From Methylocystaceae bacterium (GTDB taxonomy: Bacteria > Pseudomonadota > Alphaproteobacteria > Rhodospirillales > Terasakiellaceae), in assembly GCA_013373205.1 (NCBI GenBank), contig JABXIG010000007.1, positions 1 to 64,000 of the forward strand: a stretch of 64,000 bases of DNA, read 5' to 3'. The position numbers and the translations under genes were made by a program. Numbering within the stretch: the first letter of the stretch is position 1; the number at the start of each line of letters is the position of its first letter. The notes beneath the pieces were generated by a model that saw only the letters and a program-made list of their open reading frames with translations, had not been told where the DNA came from and made no database searches. Positions 9,124 through 19,877 of this stretch are shown here, piece by piece.

Positions 9124-9440
9124 ACTTTCACCTTAAACCTGACGGTTGCAGCAAAAAAATTCCTTTAGATTGCATCATTTTCAGAATTTTTAGCAAAAAA
9201 TTCAACCATTCGGTCAAATTAACATATGTTAATGACACCCCTGACTAGGAATGCGATCCTCCTTTTGACTAATCTTAAGGAATTTCAATGCATTTTAAAA
9301 CTTTTAAAGACAAATATGTTTGCCTTTGCTGTCCCTCTTTGTCCTGGGCCAAGTTTTTTGCATTCTCACCTGTTTCAATGCTTCAACCATAACGATCCAA
9401 TATAACCCGCAGATTTGACACCTGTGGGCAGAGAGGATGT
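9124..9440. promoter_or_regulatory. Upstream region of the glycine betaine transporter operon
   Basis: 317 bp without a confident gene. It contains a perfect 14-bp palindrome TTAACATATGTTAA at 9219-9232, a possible operator, in AT-rich DNA. A 34-codon ORF at 9288-9392 has AAGGA six bases upstream and encodes a CLCC motif, but nothing else supports it as a gene. The region probably holds the promoter of proV; which repressor or osmotic signal acts is unknown. Confidence 0.4.
9288..9392 (+). CDS. Possible 34-aa leader peptide upstream of proV
   Basis: A short frame beginning MHFKTFKDKYVCLCC and ending at a TAA, with a plausible ribosome binding site AAGGA at 9277-9281. It lies between the palindrome and the transporter operon. 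There is no homology evidence and chance occurrence is quite possible; it is listed because the start context is good. Confidence 0.2.
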   Translation: MHFKTFKDKYVCLCCPSLSWAKFFAFSPVSMLQP

Positions 9441-10661
9441 ATGTCTAGCTCAAAAGAAAAAATTGTCGTCAAAAACCTCTATAAAGTTTTTGGCAAAAAC
9501 CCTTCAAAAGCAATGAAAATGCTTAATGAAGGCGTCCCAAAATCAGAAATTTTTGACCGTACCGAACAGGTGGTTGGTGTTTGTGATGCCAGCTTTTCCG
9601 TTAATGAAGGTGAAATCTTCGTCGTTATGGGCCTTTCCGGTTCCGGTAAATCTACCCTTGTGCGTCTGCTCAATCGGTTAATTGAACCAACAGCAGGGCA
9701 AGTCTTGTTTGATGGCAAAGATATCGCCCAAATGTCTGATAAGGAACTGATGGAACTTCGTCGCCGTGACATGAGCATGGTGTTTCAATCCTTCGCCTTA
9801 ATGCCGCATTTGAACGTGATCGATAATGCCTCTTTCGGACTTGAACTATCCGGCGTTGATTTGGAAGAACGTCATAAACGTGCCTACACGGCCCTTGAAC
9901 AAGTCGGCCTTGAAGCCTTTGCCCATAGTTATCCAGATGAACTATCCGGCGGGATGCAACAGCGCGTTGGTCTGGCCCGAGCGCTTGCCAATGATCCGGC
10001 TGTGATGCTGATGGATGAAGCTTTTTCTGCCCTTGATCCATTGATCCGCACAGAAATGCAGGATGAATTGCTGATTTTGCAGGAAAAACACAAACGCACC
10101 ATCATCTTTATCTCGCACGATCTGGATGAAGCCATGCGCATTGGGGATCGGATCGCTATTATGGAAGGTGGCCGTGTCGTTCAGGTTGGCACACCGGAAG
10201 AAATTCTCAACAATCCGGCTGATGCCTATGTTGAATCCTTCTTTAAGGGCGTTAATGTTTCGACAGTCTTTAGCGCCAAGGATATTGCACGCAAGAGCCG
10301 AACAACGGTTATGAGCCGAGATGGTGTCGGTTTACGAACAGCCCTTGAAGAAATGCGTCAGGAAGACCGCAACTATGGTTATGTGCTAAATAAAAACCAG
10401 ACTTTGGCAGGTATTGTCTCCACCAAGTCCGTCAAATCAGCGATCGCCAAAGACCCGAATGCAGGCCTTTCATCTGCTTTTCTTAAAAATCTAGTCACCC
10501 TTGAAGCGGATGCCCCGCTTTCTGACATTATTGGTCAAGTCGCCAGCAAAGCCTATGCGCTGCCTGTTCTGGATCAGAATAATAAATATCTGGGTGTGAT
10601 CTCAAAAACAACTTTGCTTGAAACCCTAGACTATGAAACAGAGGAGACGGCAAATGACTGA
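9441..10661 (+). CDS. proV: Glycine betaine/proline ABC transporter ATP-binding protein
   Basis: ATPase of a type I osmoprotectant importer, working with the downstream permease and binding protein. Walker [10 protein letters not shown] lies near residue 65, the ABC signature [15 protein letters not shown] near 170, and Walker [14 protein letters not shown] follows. The N-terminal extension ([19 protein letters not shown]) is typical of ProV/OpuAA. Residues about 270-400 form a tandem CBS module, which in relatives senses ionic strength or nucleotides. The length of 406 aa is normal for the family. The ATG follows GAGAGG. It overlaps the permease start by 8 bp, implying translational coupling. 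Confidence 0.93.
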   Translation: MSSSKEKIVVKNLYKVFGKNPSKAMKMLNEGVPKSEIFDRTEQVVGVCDASFSVNEGEIFVVMGLSGSGKSTLVRLLNRLIEPTAGQVLFDGKDIAQMSDKELMELRRRDMSMVFQSFALMPHLNVIDNASFGLELSGVDLEERHKRAYTALEQVGLEAFAHSYPDELSGGMQQRVGLARALANDPAVMLMDEAFSALDPLIRTEMQDELLILQEKHKRTIIFISHDLDEAMRIGDRIAIMEGGRVVQVGTPEEILNNPADAYVESFFKGVNVSTVFSAKDIARKSRTTVMSRDGVGLRTALEEMRQEDRNYGYVLNKNQTLAGIVSTKSVKSAIAKDPNAGLSSAFLKNLVTLEADAPLSDIIGQVASKAYALPVLDQNNKYLGVISKTTLLETLDYETEETAND

Positions 10662-11736
10662 TCAAGCAACAAGCAACCCATGGGGTGCACCTGCTCAGAC
10701 AGAAACACCTGAACCAGCACAAACAACGGGCAACGAAGGAACTGCCTGGGGCGTATCAGAACAAACAGACGCTCCTCAAGCAGACTGGCTGGCTGGTTCC
10801 AGCGCCGAAGACGTCCCATTCAATATTCTTGAACCTTTCCACCATGCCGTTATCCCGCTGGATAACTGGGTTGAAACCGGACTAGATTGGCTGGTCAGCA
10901 ACTTCCGCCCCGTCTTTCAGGCCATTCGTGTGCCGATTGATGCAACCCTGTCCGGCATTGAGGCAGGTCTTCAAGCCACGCCCTCAGCCATTGTCATTAT
11001 CTTTTTCGGCCTACTGGCCTGGCAAATGGCAAACAAGCGTTTGGCCGTTGCCTCGGTAATTTCCTTAACGTTGATCGGTTTGATCGGCGCCTGGACAGAA
11101 ACCATGGTGACCTTGTCCCTTGTTCTGACATCGGTCTTTTTCAGTATGGTCATTGGCTTACCCATTGGGATTTGGCTATCGCGTTCTGACAAAGCTGCCA
11201 CGGCTATCCGTCCTGTACTGGATGCCATGCAGACGACACCTGCTTTTGTGTATCTGGTGCCGATCGTCATGCTATTTGGCATCGGGAATGTGCCGGGTGT
11301 GGTTGTAACCATTATCTTTGCTTTGCCGCCTTTGATCCGACTGACCAACCTTGGTATTCGCCAAGTGCCCGAAGATCTGGTGGAAGCCTCACGTTCTTTC
11401 GGCGCAAGTCCGTCACAGCTTTTATTCAAGGTGCAACTGCCCCTTGCCATGCCAACCATTATGGCAGGCGTAAACCAGACTTTGATGTTGTGCCTGTCCA
11501 TGGTCGTCATCGCTTCCATGATCGCTGTTGGCGGTTTGGGTCAGATGGTATTGCGTGGCATTGGTCGACTGGATATGGGACTTGCGACAGTTGGTGGTGT
11601 TGGCATCGTTTTGCTGGCCATCGTACTTGACCGCATCACCCAAGCCATGGGCGAAGAGAAACGCCATAAAGGTATTCGCCATTGGTACGAAACCGGACCT
11701 GCCGGTCTGGTCCGCAGCCTAATTGTTAAAAAGTAA
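10654..11736 (+). CDS. proW: Glycine betaine/proline ABC transporter permease
   Basis: Inner-membrane permease of the ProVWX-type system. The start chosen is the ATG at 10654, which has GAGGAG seven bases upstream and overlaps the end of proV; an in-frame upstream ATG has no such site. The first ~60 residues are polar and Gln/Thr/Pro-rich, like the N-terminal tail of E. coli ProW. Several hydrophobic helices follow. The EAA loop region is visible near [26 protein letters not shown]. Together with the solute-binding protein it imports glycine betaine or proline betaine; the exact substrate cannot be read from the permease. Confidence 0.92.
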   Translation: MTDQATSNPWGAPAQTETPEPAQTTGNEGTAWGVSEQTDAPQADWLAGSSAEDVPFNILEPFHHAVIPLDNWVETGLDWLVSNFRPVFQAIRVPIDATLSGIEAGLQATPSAIVIIFFGLLAWQMANKRLAVASVISLTLIGLIGAWTETMVTLSLVLTSVFFSMVIGLPIGIWLSRSDKAATAIRPVLDAMQTTPAFVYLVPIVMLFGIGNVPGVVVTIIFALPPLIRLTNLGIRQVPEDLVEASRSFGASPSQLLFKVQLPLAMPTIMAGVNQTLMLCLSMVVIASMIAVGGLGQMVLRGIGRLDMGLATVGGVGIVLLAIVLDRITQAMGEEKRHKGIRHWYETGPAGLVRSLIVKK

Positions 11737-11772
11737 CTTTAAACCTAAACAACCTTAAAGGAGGTTAAGTTT

Positions 11773-12786
11773 ATGAAATTAAGCCCATTATTTAAAAAAT
11801 GGATGGCCGCAACCACATTGGTTGCTGGTGCTCTGGCCATGACTGCACCGGCTATGGCAAATGACATGCCGGGTAAAGGTGTTGTCGTTCAGCCAGGTCA
11901 AGACAATATTGATGGGGAAAACTTCCAAACCATCATCGTCATGAAAGCATTGAAAGAGCTCGGCTATGAAGTCAAAGACGTTCAAAATGCCAAATACCCT
12001 GCCCTGCACATCTCCATTGCAAATGGCGATGTCACTTTCATGGCCGATCACTGGAACCCACTGCACCAAGCATTTTATGACAAAGCTGGTGGCGATGAAA
12101 AACTATCGCGCACAGGTAAATATATCGAAGGCTGTGCCCAAGGTTACCTGATCGACAAGAAAACAGCTGACAAATACAACATTACCAACATTGGTCAACT
12201 GACTGATCCTAAAATTGCTAAATTGTTTGATGCAAACGATGACGGCAAGGCGGATCTGGCCGGTTGTGTACCGGGTTGGGGTTGCGAACGCGTCATCGAA
12301 CACCAAATGGATGCCTTTGGCCTGCGCAATACAGTAAGCCACAACCAAGGTGAATATTCTGCCATCATCGCAGAAACCATCACCCGTTATAAAGAAGGTA
12401 AGTCTGTTCTGTATTACACTTGGACACCTTACTGGGTTTCCGGCGTACTGGTCCCGGGTAAAGATGTGGTCTGGATTGAAGTTCCACAATCTGCTCACCC
12501 GAACGGTATAGACACAAAACTGCCGAACGGTAAAAACTACGGCTTTGAAGTCAACTCACAAGACATCGTTGCGAACAAAGAGTTTGTTGCCAAAAACCCG
12601 GCAGCTGGCAAACTGTTTGAAGTCATTTCCCTGTCTGTAAATGACGTTTCCGGTCAAAACCTGAAAATGAAAGAAAAAGGCGAAGGCGGCTGGAAAGCGG
12701 CTGAACGTCATGCGGATGCTTGGATTGCAGCAAACCGTAAAACATTTGACGGCTGGCTAGACGCCGCACGCGCAGCAGCTAAATAA
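11773..12786 (+). CDS. proX: Glycine betaine/proline-binding periplasmic protein
   Basis: Periplasmic substrate-binding subunit. It has a Sec signal peptide (about 29 residues, ending APAMANDM). Mature-protein features fit ProX, with conserved aromatic positions in MADHWNPLHQ, YYTWTPYWVSG and CVPGWGCERV; the last includes a Cys pair as in E. coli ProX. A strong Shine-Dalgarno AAAGGAGGTTAAG precedes the start, consistent with excess binding protein over transporter. It is the third gene of the operon, 36 bp after the permease, and is followed by a terminator. Confidence 0.93.
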   Translation: MKLSPLFKKWMAATTLVAGALAMTAPAMANDMPGKGVVVQPGQDNIDGENFQTIIVMKALKELGYEVKDVQNAKYPALHISIANGDVTFMADHWNPLHQAFYDKAGGDEKLSRTGKYIEGCAQGYLIDKKTADKYNITNIGQLTDPKIAKLFDANDDGKADLAGCVPGWGCERVIEHQMDAFGLRNTVSHNQGEYSAIIAETITRYKEGKSVLYYTWTPYWVSGVLVPGKDVVWIEVPQSAHPNGIDTKLPNGKNYGFEVNSQDIVANKEFVAKNPAAGKLFEVISLSVNDVSGQNLKMKEKGEGGWKAAERHADAWIAANRKTFDGWLDAARAAAK

Positions 12787-12805
12787 GTCAAAGGTTTAAC
12801 CCTTT

Positions 12806-12842
12806 AAAAAAGCCCTGATGCACTATGCATCAGGGCTTTTTT
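12806..12842. terminator. Bidirectional terminator after proX
   Basis: A perfect 11-bp inverted repeat GCCCTGATGCA / TGCATCAGGGC with loop CTA is flanked by A6 and T6. It can stop the proX transcript and, on the other strand, the small membrane protein gene, whose last codons lie inside the hairpin. Confidence 0.9.
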
Positions 12843-13051
12843 CTTGCCCGTTTCCAACGAAAAATAAAAAAAGCCAGGCCGATAAAAGCCAAAAGCCCTG
12901 TGGTCATGGGAAAGGCCATGGGAAAACCAAGAACCAAACTAAGGCCACTTATCAGTGATCCCCCTAAAAAAAGGATCAATACGAACAACATCGCGCCAAA
13001 AATAAAAAGGGCGATACCAACTGCAACAAACTGTTCGATTAAACGTTTCAT
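12830..13051 (-). CDS. Small two-helix membrane protein (73 aa)
   Basis: Hydrophobic protein with two probable transmembrane helices (about 8-32 and 38-64) and a strongly basic C-terminus (RWKRARKKP). No known domain recognised. Its stop codon and last residues overlap the stem of the proX terminator on the opposite strand. Topology would place the basic tail in the cytoplasm. Function unknown. Confidence 0.5.
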   Translation of the reverse strand: MKRLIEQFVAVGIALFIFGAMLFVLILFLGGSLISGLSLVLGFPMAFPMTTGLLAFIGLAFFIFRWKRARKKP

Positions 13052-13178
13052 TTAATTAAGCGAGAGTTATATTATTAAAAATAAGTTTTTTTACGATAAA
13101 CGACAAATAAAATCTTTAAACACAACTAAAATTCCCTACATCTACCTTTAGGTAGGTATAAAAGGCAGGAGTAAGGTC

Positions 13179-15623
13179 ATGTTAAACCAGCTTAAACTGC
13201 GCACAAAGTTAATTGTAAGTTTCCTTGTTGTTCTCAGTTTTCTGGTCATCAGTTCCGGATTGGCTTATAAACAGTTTGTAACAGTCGGTCATGAGGTTGA
13301 ACATTATAGCAAGATCGTTCAAGGGGCATCTAAAGCGAGCCAGATTGAAACCTTGTTTCTCACCTTGCGCACCCATGCGCGCGAATATGCTGTCACTGCA
13401 AACGAAAGCGATGCCAAGGCGGTCCATGACATCTCAGGACAACTGATTGACGAAATCAATCAGGCACTTAACAGGGATACAAACCCTGAACATCAGAAAT
13501 ATTTACAGGAAATGAAACAAGATGCAGAACTTTACCTGAAAGATTTCGCCCATGTGGAAGTACTGGAGCATGAATATTATGATTTGGTCAAAAACCATAT
13601 GGACCCGCAAGGCGCAAAAATTTCTGCAGAACTGGATATGATCCTCAAAGAAATTATCGGTGAAGACAATAATTCTGCGCGTAGCTATGCCGAAGATGCC
13701 ATCAAACATGCCCTAAATGCACGCCTATATTCCAATCTGGTCATTGGCAATAAAGATGAAACCATGGGCCAGAAAGCCAAGGAAGAATTTGATCTGTTGC
13801 GTGCTGCTGTTGACAAGCTGTTACAAACGTCGCGTTCTGAACGCGAAATCGCCCTTGCCCATGACATAAAAAAACTTGCCGATGGTTATGAAAAAACCCT
13901 TTCGCGGGTCATCCATGACACACAGGAAATACGTGAACTTGTTGATGTAAAGATGGCAAAATACGCTCATACTTTGGTTGAAGATGCCGCAGTCTTACAA
14001 AAATCGGCCACAAAAGAAGAAGCCATCATCGAAGCTGAAACGCTGGCGAACATTCAAACAGGCGAGATGGAATTAATCATCATCGGTGTGAGCAGCTTTA
14101 TTCTCGGACTTGTGGTTGCCTGGATATTAGGTGGTTTTTTAGCTAAACCCATTCAGGCCATGACCCATATTATGAATGAACTGGCCCATAACAACCTGAA
14201 AGTAACTGTACCTTATACGGAAAATCGGGATGAACTGGGAGAAATGGCAAATTCGGTCAATCACTTCAAAGAAAAATTAGCCGAAGTCAAACGCCTTGAA
14301 CAAGAACAACAGGAACAAAAGCTTCAGGCCGAAGCCCAACGCCGTGTCGCCATGATGCAAATGGCCGATATGTTTGAAACCAGTGTCGGCAAGGTGGTTG
14401 AAGCTGTGACCTCTGCAGCAACAGAACTTCAAGCCTCAGCCAGTCAAATGGCCACGACTGCCCAACAGACGAGCGAACAGGCCAGTGCAGTGTCTGCGGC
14501 AACGGAAGAAGCCTCTGCCAATGTGCAGACTGTTGCATCAGCCTCTGAAGAGCTGGCGAGTGCCAATGATGAAATTGGCAGAAACGTGCATCGTTCGGCT
14601 GAAGTTTCAAATTCCGTCGCAAGTCATGCCCAAGAAACACAAAATACAGTTTCCACGATGGTTACGGAGGTTCAGCGCATCACCAGTTTTGCCGAATTAA
14701 TCAGCAACATTGCAGACCAGACCAATATGCTTGCGCTCAATGCCACAATCGAATCTGCACGTGCGGGTGAAGCCGGAAAAGGTTTTGCCGTCGTCGCCCA
14801 TGAAGTCAAGGCCCTTGCCCAGCAAACGGCAGATGCCACCGAAGAAATCGTCAAACAAATCCAGCAGGTCAATTCTGTCACCAAACAGACAGAAGAAGAA
14901 GTTCGGGTGATTGTAAAAGCGATTTCTGAATCTGACCATCTGACCACATCGGTCGTATCTGCCATCGAAGAACAAATGGCTGCCACAAGCGAAATTGCCC
15001 GCAGCGTTGAACAGGCTGCCCAAGGCACGCAAGAAGTAGCGGCAAACATTGCTCTGGTCGAACGGGCTTCCGGCGATACCGGGGCTGCCGCACAACAAAT
15101 AGCCTCCGCATCAAACGATCTATCGCAACAGGCCGAATATCTGCGTGAAGAAGTCGCAAGCTTCCTAAGCAAGGTGCGGGCCGGTAATGATGAAAAAAAG
15201 CTACTCACATGGTCAGATGATTTACTATGCGACATCAAGGTCATTGACGAGCATCACAAACGCTTTTTTGAAGAAATCAACTTCTATCATGGACGTATGT
15301 TGGATGGGATCAGTCGTGAAGAGGTGGATGCCTCCCTCTCGCGCATTCTGGCATCCTTCCAGCATCATCTGGAAGAAGAAGAAAGCGAGATGCAGCAGAC
15401 CGGTTACCCCGCACAGGCCGATCACATCACCCAACATGAAGAAATCATCACTAAGCTTAAGCATATCAAGTCTGAACACCTGAATGGACACGATATCAGT
15501 CTGGACTTCTTCGACACACTGGCAAGCTGGCTCATTGAACACACAGGACGTCACGATAAAGACTTTGCCACCTACCTTCGCAAAGAACATCCGGAAATGA
15601 TATCACAACTGGCTGCAGAATAG
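13179..15623 (+). CDS. Methyl-accepting chemotaxis protein with C-terminal hemerythrin domain
   Basis: Transmembrane chemoreceptor of 814 aa. TM1 is at about 12-30, a long helical periplasmic sensor region at about 35-295, TM2 at about 300-320, then HAMP and the cytoplasmic signalling rod with hairpin tip sequence [20 protein letters not shown] near residue 520. After the rod, residues about 674-805 form a bacteriohemerythrin domain: [28 protein letters not shown] and HTGRHDKDF supply the expected His/Glu/Asp di-iron ligands. Such receptors (DcrH type) bind O2 at the di-iron site, so this is probably an oxygen or redox taxis sensor. The start has AGGAG upstream. Transcribed alone and followed by a terminator. 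Confidence 0.92.
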   Translation: MLNQLKLRTKLIVSFLVVLSFLVISSGLAYKQFVTVGHEVEHYSKIVQGASKASQIETLFLTLRTHAREYAVTANESDAKAVHDISGQLIDEINQALNRDTNPEHQKYLQEMKQDAELYLKDFAHVEVLEHEYYDLVKNHMDPQGAKISAELDMILKEIIGEDNNSARSYAEDAIKHALNARLYSNLVIGNKDETMGQKAKEEFDLLRAAVDKLLQTSRSEREIALAHDIKKLADGYEKTLSRVIHDTQEIRELVDVKMAKYAHTLVEDAAVLQKSATKEEAIIEAETLANIQTGEMELIIIGVSSFILGLVVAWILGGFLAKPIQAMTHIMNELAHNNLKVTVPYTENRDELGEMANSVNHFKEKLAEVKRLEQEQQEQKLQAEAQRRVAMMQMADMFETSVGKVVEAVTSAATELQASASQMATTAQQTSEQASAVSAATEEASANVQTVASASEELASANDEIGRNVHRSAEVSNSVASHAQETQNTVSTMVTEVQRITSFAELISNIADQTNMLALNATIESARAGEAGKGFAVVAHEVKALAQQTADATEEIVKQIQQVNSVTKQTEEEVRVIVKAISESDHLTTSVVSAIEEQMAATSEIARSVEQAAQGTQEVAANIALVERASGDTGAAAQQIASASNDLSQQAEYLREEVASFLSKVRAGNDEKKLLTWSDDLLCDIKVIDEHHKRFFEEINFYHGRMLDGISREEVDASLSRILASFQHHLEEEESEMQQTGYPAQADHITQHEEIITKLKHIKSEHLNGHDISLDFFDTLASWLIEHTGRHDKDFATYLRKEHPEMISQLAAE

Positions 15624-15658
15624 AAAAAGGCCTCTGATAATTATCAGAGGCCTTTTTC
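15624..15658 (+). terminator. Rho-independent terminator after the hemerythrin chemoreceptor
   Basis: AAAAAGGCCTCTGATAA / TTATCAGAGGCCTTTTT is an almost loopless perfect inverted repeat with A and T runs at its ends, immediately after the stop codon. It may also act on the minus strand downstream of the tRNA. Confidence 0.9.
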
Positions 15659-15662
15659 AAAT

Positions 15663-15739
15663 TGGTAGCTGGAGGCAGACTTGAACTGCCGACCTCGGCA
15701 TTATGAGTGCCGCGCTCTAACCAGCTGAGCTATCCAGCC
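15663..15739 (-). tRNA. tRNA-Met (CAT anticodon)
   Basis: Reads on the minus strand as a complete 77-nt cloverleaf. Acceptor stem GGCTGGA/TCCAGCT, D-arm GCTC...GAGC, anticodon stem CGGCA/TGCCG with loop CTCATAA, T-arm GGCAG/CTGCC with TTCAAGT, discriminator A and encoded CCA. The CAT anticodon and the ACTCATAAT context match elongator tRNA-Met; tRNA-Ile2 with modified C34 is a less likely alternative. It lies about 90 bp downstream of mnmA on the same strand. Confidence 0.93.
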
Positions 15740-15830
15740 ATCGTCCACGCTGTGCGCTTCGAAGTGGGCGCTTTTTAGGCCAGCTACGCCCAAGTGTCAA
15801 GCAACAAAAGACAGATGTTTTACATTTTTT

Positions 15831-16955
15831 TTAAAGGGCTGATTTTCCATGCTTTTCTCGTTCAATCCAGCCGCCACCCAACATGCGTTCTCCTTCATAA
15901 AAAACACATGCTTGGCCCGGTGCAATCCCGGCATAACCTTCTTTCAACTTCACCCGCGCGCGGCCTTCACCCTCGGGATAGACCGTCGCTTCCTGCGGGG
16001 GTTGGGCGGAGCGGACTTTGACCATAATCTCACGCCCCTTTTCTGGTAGAGGTGTAAACCCGATCCAGTTCAGACCTGAAATTTCCAGCTCGAACTCCAA
16101 CAAGGCTTCTTTTGGTCCAACAATGACCTGCTTTTTATCCGCATCCAGTCGGATCACATAAAGCGGGTCTGGCCAAGCGATACCCAGGCCACGTCGTTGC
16201 CCCACAGTATATTTGATAATGCCGTCATGCTTGCCCACGACAGTCCCATCCACATGGACAATTTCACCGGCTTCCAAAGCCCCAGGACGTAATTTTTCAA
16301 CCACATCAACATATTTGCCTTCCGGGACAAAACAGATATCTTGACTGTCACTTTTAGACGCCACAGCCAGACCGTATTTTTTCGCCAAGGCGCGGGTTTC
16401 ATCCTTTGACATGGCGCCTAAGGGAAACCGCACAAAGTTGGCTTGATCCTGTGTCATGGTAAACATGAAATAGCTTTGATCACGACGATGGTCTTCTCCG
16501 CGCAAAAGGACGGCGCCATCCTCTGTCATTTCCCATTGTACATAATGGCCTGTGACAAGCGCGTCACCGCCTAAGTCTTTGGCGGTTTCCAACAAATCGC
16601 GAAATTTCACCGTTTCATTACATTTTACGCATGGAATCGGGGTTTCGCCCTGCACATACGTATCGGCGAAATAATCCATCACATCGCGCTTGAAGATTTC
16701 TTCATAATCCAGCACATAATGCGGAATCCCGATCTGGTCTGCCACGCGGCGCGCATCATAAATATCACGCCCCGCACAACAGGTGTTCGGACGACACACG
16801 GCTTCGCCATGATCATAGAGCTGTAGGGTCACTCCAACCACGTCATAACCTTCTTCCTTCAGCATGGCGGCGGTCACAGAGCTATCAACACCGCCGGACA
16901 TGGCGACAATCACGCGGGTGTCTTCGGGCGCTTTATCTATATGTAATGAGTTCAT
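15831..16955 (-). CDS. mnmA: tRNA-specific 2-thiouridylase MnmA
   Basis: Transfers sulfur to U34 of tRNA-Lys, -Glu and -Gln, forming s2U. The ATP pyrophosphatase P-loop AMSGGVDSSVTA is at residues 19-30. Catalytic Cys candidates are in PNTCCAGRD (about 97-105) and in SQDICFVPEG (about 205-214). The metal/tRNA region TPIPCVKCNE is conserved. The C-terminal domains follow the family pattern (YTVGQRRGLGIA; GQACVFYEGERMLGGG). Length 374 aa is standard. In E. coli sulfur comes from IscS through TusA-E; the isc operon lies just upstream on the same strand, though not adjacent. Confidence 0.95.
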   Translation of the reverse strand: MNSLHIDKAPEDTRVIVAMSGGVDSSVTAAMLKEEGYDVVGVTLQLYDHGEAVCRPNTCCAGRDIYDARRVADQIGIPHYVLDYEEIFKRDVMDYFADTYVQGETPIPCVKCNETVKFRDLLETAKDLGGDALVTGHYVQWEMTEDGAVLLRGEDHRRDQSYFMFTMTQDQANFVRFPLGAMSKDETRALAKKYGLAVASKSDSQDICFVPEGKYVDVVEKLRPGALEAGEIVHVDGTVVGKHDGIIKYTVGQRRGLGIAWPDPLYVIRLDADKKQVIVGPKEALLEFELEISGLNWIGFTPLPEKGREIMVKVRSAQPPQEATVYPEGEGRARVKLKEGYAGIAPGQACVFYEGERMLGGGWIEREKHGKSAL

Positions 16956-17031
16956 GGCACGCCATATAAGCCGTCTTTACAAAAACTGCAAGTTTTTCCA
17001 AAGAAAATACCCGATTTATTTACACAGGTAT

Positions 17032-19029
17032 TTAACCTTCTCGTACCTGCAAGATAAAGTTACTAACTTCGCGCTGTAGATCATGAGACTGCTCATCAAG
17101 ATGACCCGATACATCCAAGATAGATTTAGCGGCCTTTCCGGTTTCATTGGCGGCCTGATTAACTTCCGAAATATTTACCGTCACTTCCTTAGTACCGGAA
17201 GCAACCTGCTGAACATTTGAGGCAATTTCGGAAGTAGAAGCCTGCTGTTCTTCCACCGCTGAAGATATCGTCAAGGTGATTTCATTCATATGACCGATAG
17301 TCCGCCCTATTCCTTCGACTGCAACAGAGGCTTCCTTGGTTGCCCCCTGAATAGAAGCAATCTGAGAACTAATCTCACTCGTCGCATTAGCCGTTTGATT
17401 CGCAAGGTTTTTAACTTCGGAGGCGACAACAGCAAAACCCTTGCCTGCATCCCCTGCACGCGCCGCTTCAATCGTAGCATTCAGAGCCAGTAAGTTTGTC
17501 TGCTCCGCAATATCAGTAATGATCTTAACCACATCTCCAATACGTTCTGCTGATCGAACCAGTCCTTCTATGGTGTCATGTGTACGATTGGCTTCTTCCA
17601 CTGCATCAGAAGCAATCTGTGTTGAACTTGTCACTTGAGAACTGATTTCAGTAATAGAAGCCGATAATTCTTCGGAAGCAGATGCGACAGTCTGCACATT
17701 AACAGCCGATTGTTCCGCAGCGGCCGCTACATTAGAAGATTGCTGAGTCGTCTGTTCAGCATTGGCTGCCATACTTTGTGCCGACGATTTAACGGTTTGC
17801 GCAGAATCCAAAACTCCTTGCACCACTTGTCCGACGCTAGCTTCAAAATCACTGGCCAATTTCTCCATGGCTGCTTTCTTTTCCACTTTGGCGCGTTCTT
17901 CAGCCTTTTTACTTTCTTCTTCCAGACGTTTGACCTCAATCGCATTATCTTTAAAGACCTGAACGGCCTCACCCATATCGCGGATTTCATCCTTACGCTC
18001 TAAACCCGGGACATTTGTTTCCAAATCACCTTCCGCCAAGCGCGTCATCGTCTGTGTCATATGCATAATAGGTTTAGAAATCCCACGCCCCATAACAAAT
18101 GCAATCAAAAGGCCAATAAACGCTGCTGCTATAGAGGCATACAAACTTAAGTTGGAGCTAAAGTCGACTGTTGCTTCTACCTCTGGGCCGAGTTTATCCT
18201 GTGCAGCTTTGACAGCCAGTTTTAGCTCTTCAATATCGTTGGCAACTTTCGGACCAATTTTATCAAGTGTATTTACAACCTTGTCATTGCGTTGGGTAAT
18301 GATGCTGTATACTTCACCAAATGCCTTTTCATATTGACCCATAAGGCTGTTAACGTTTGATAGGCCTGTACGATGATCAGGATTTAAAAGTTCTCTTGAT
18401 AGAGCTTGCTGATCAGCATTAAAGGATTTTACACTCGAAAGAACGTTCTGATAATCTACATCTAAGTGATTGGTCAAAAATTTACTGACATTCAGGCGTA
18501 CCATCATCAGTTCACGCAATAACAAGCCTGCATAATAACTTGCTGTAGCGTCCCCGTCCTCCATAGCAGATTTCATAATCGCAGTGAGTTCTTTTTCAAT
18601 TTGTGGACCGGTATGAGCGAGACCTTCACTTACCTTTGTGACATATGATGATTGCAAACTGATGATTTCCTGAAAAGTCGCTAGATAAGTCTGAACAGCG
18701 CTGATCATCTCATCTGCAATCTGACGCTTATCATCAGTCTTTACATTTTCACGAAGCTCTTTCACCAAGTCCAACGTCGCTTGAGCACGTTGCTTAACCG
18801 CTTCAATTGTTTCCGGTGCAGGTGAGATCAGAAAGCCCTTGACACCCAACCTGGAGGTTAATAAATTTGCTTGCACACGACCTGCGTGGTTAGTTTCCAA
18901 CGCAAGTGAACGATATGACTTAAACCCATCACCAATAGATTTTATCTCAACAATCATAACAGCAGATAAAGCCGCCATAATTGCAATAAGGCACACAAAA
19001 CCAACAAGTATTTTCGCCGAAATTTTCAT
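17032..19029 (-). CDS. Methyl-accepting chemotaxis protein
   Basis: Chemoreceptor of 665 aa. TM1 lies at about 7-28, a long all-helical periplasmic ligand-binding region at about 30-290 (resembling the helical bimodular class, an inference from length and helicity), TM2 at about 290-312, HAMP at about 312-365, then the signalling rod with tip [19 protein letters not shown]. The C-terminus ends in NFILQVREG without a CheB/CheR-binding pentapeptide. Transcribed alone on the minus strand, with a 76-bp gap to mnmA. Ligand unknown. Confidence 0.92.
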   Translation of the reverse strand: MKISAKILVGFVCLIAIMAALSAVMIVEIKSIGDGFKSYRSLALETNHAGRVQANLLTSRLGVKGFLISPAPETIEAVKQRAQATLDLVKELRENVKTDDKRQIADEMISAVQTYLATFQEIISLQSSYVTKVSEGLAHTGPQIEKELTAIMKSAMEDGDATASYYAGLLLRELMMVRLNVSKFLTNHLDVDYQNVLSSVKSFNADQQALSRELLNPDHRTGLSNVNSLMGQYEKAFGEVYSIITQRNDKVVNTLDKIGPKVANDIEELKLAVKAAQDKLGPEVEATVDFSSNLSLYASIAAAFIGLLIAFVMGRGISKPIMHMTQTMTRLAEGDLETNVPGLERKDEIRDMGEAVQVFKDNAIEVKRLEEESKKAEERAKVEKKAAMEKLASDFEASVGQVVQGVLDSAQTVKSSAQSMAANAEQTTQQSSNVAAAAEQSAVNVQTVASASEELSASITEISSQVTSSTQIASDAVEEANRTHDTIEGLVRSAERIGDVVKIITDIAEQTNLLALNATIEAARAGDAGKGFAVVASEVKNLANQTANATSEISSQIASIQGATKEASVAVEGIGRTIGHMNEITLTISSAVEEQQASTSEIASNVQQVASGTKEVTVNISEVNQAANETGKAAKSILDVSGHLDEQSHDLQREVSNFILQVREG

Positions 19030-19145
19030 TTTTCACCCCACCCAAGTTTGAAACACGCCATTTTAAATTTAATTTAAAATGAGTATTCTCTAAACTAAAG
19101 ACTAGAGTCAACCGACAAAAAGAATTTAATAATTCAACTTACGGG

Positions 19146-19868
19146 TTATTTTTCGGAACTATTGTGCAGCTGCACACACTCAAGCGTGCGAAGGGTTTTT
19201 GATTTAAACTCTCTGCGGTAAATCACGAGGACAACAAAGAGCGTTGCCCCGATAAAAATCCATGGATGGAGAAACCAGGACAAGGCGGCCAAGCCAAAAT
19301 AATAGGCGCGCATCCCTCTATTAAAGGTCTGCACAGCAAGCGCATTGACGCGTGCGGCTCTTTCCGCAATTTTTTGCGCTTCTGGTGTTCGGGCCTTGTC
19401 AGGTGCGGGAAAAGCCCCCATCACAATGATCATGTAGTTAAACTGACGCAAGGACCACGCAAATTTAAAAAAGGCATAGACAAAGACCAGCCCTAAAACC
19501 AAGAGCTTGATCTCCCACATGACCTTTGACGTTTTGGCCACATAGGTCAGGTCTTTGGTCAGGGCCTGCACCTGCTCCAAGCCCCCAAAGATCGCCACAA
19601 TACCCCCAATAATGAAGATCGCGGTCGAGGCGAATAATGAAATGGATCTAACCAAGGTCGCAATCAGCGATGCATCCCCCACGCGCACCTCGCGATGAAG
19701 TGATTCTTTCATCCATTGCAGACGGTATTGATACATGACCGTCATCAGGCTGGGGCGATTTTTACTGAAATCGTCTGCGAAATAGGTGTAACCAGACCAT
19801 GCGACTAAAAACCAAATTAATGCAGCACCGTCTAACAGGTTCACACCATGTATCAGTTCCGCACTCAT
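19146..19868 (-). CDS. DUF599 family membrane protein
   Basis: Integral membrane protein of 240 aa with about four hydrophobic helices (around 12-30, 72-98, 115-140 and 185-218). The WFLVAWSGYTYFAD start and LRQFNYMIIVMGAFP segment fit the DUF599 family, common in Alphaproteobacteria and without an assigned function. It follows iscX by 9 bp on the same strand and so is probably the last gene of the isc transcript. Whether it has anything to do with iron-sulfur metabolism is unknown. Confidence 0.75.
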   Translation of the reverse strand: MSAELIHGVNLLDGAALIWFLVAWSGYTYFADDFSKNRPSLMTVMYQYRLQWMKESLHREVRVGDASLIATLVRSISLFASTAIFIIGGIVAIFGGLEQVQALTKDLTYVAKTSKVMWEIKLLVLGLVFVYAFFKFAWSLRQFNYMIIVMGAFPAPDKARTPEAQKIAERAARVNALAVQTFNRGMRAYYFGLAALSWFLHPWIFIGATLFVVLVIYRREFKSKTLRTLECVQLHNSSEK

Positions 19869-19877
19869 TTTATTTTC

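Noticed and set aside
14672-15244. 190-codon frame opposite the hemerythrin chemoreceptor
   Set aside because: Antisense shadow of the receptor signalling domain.
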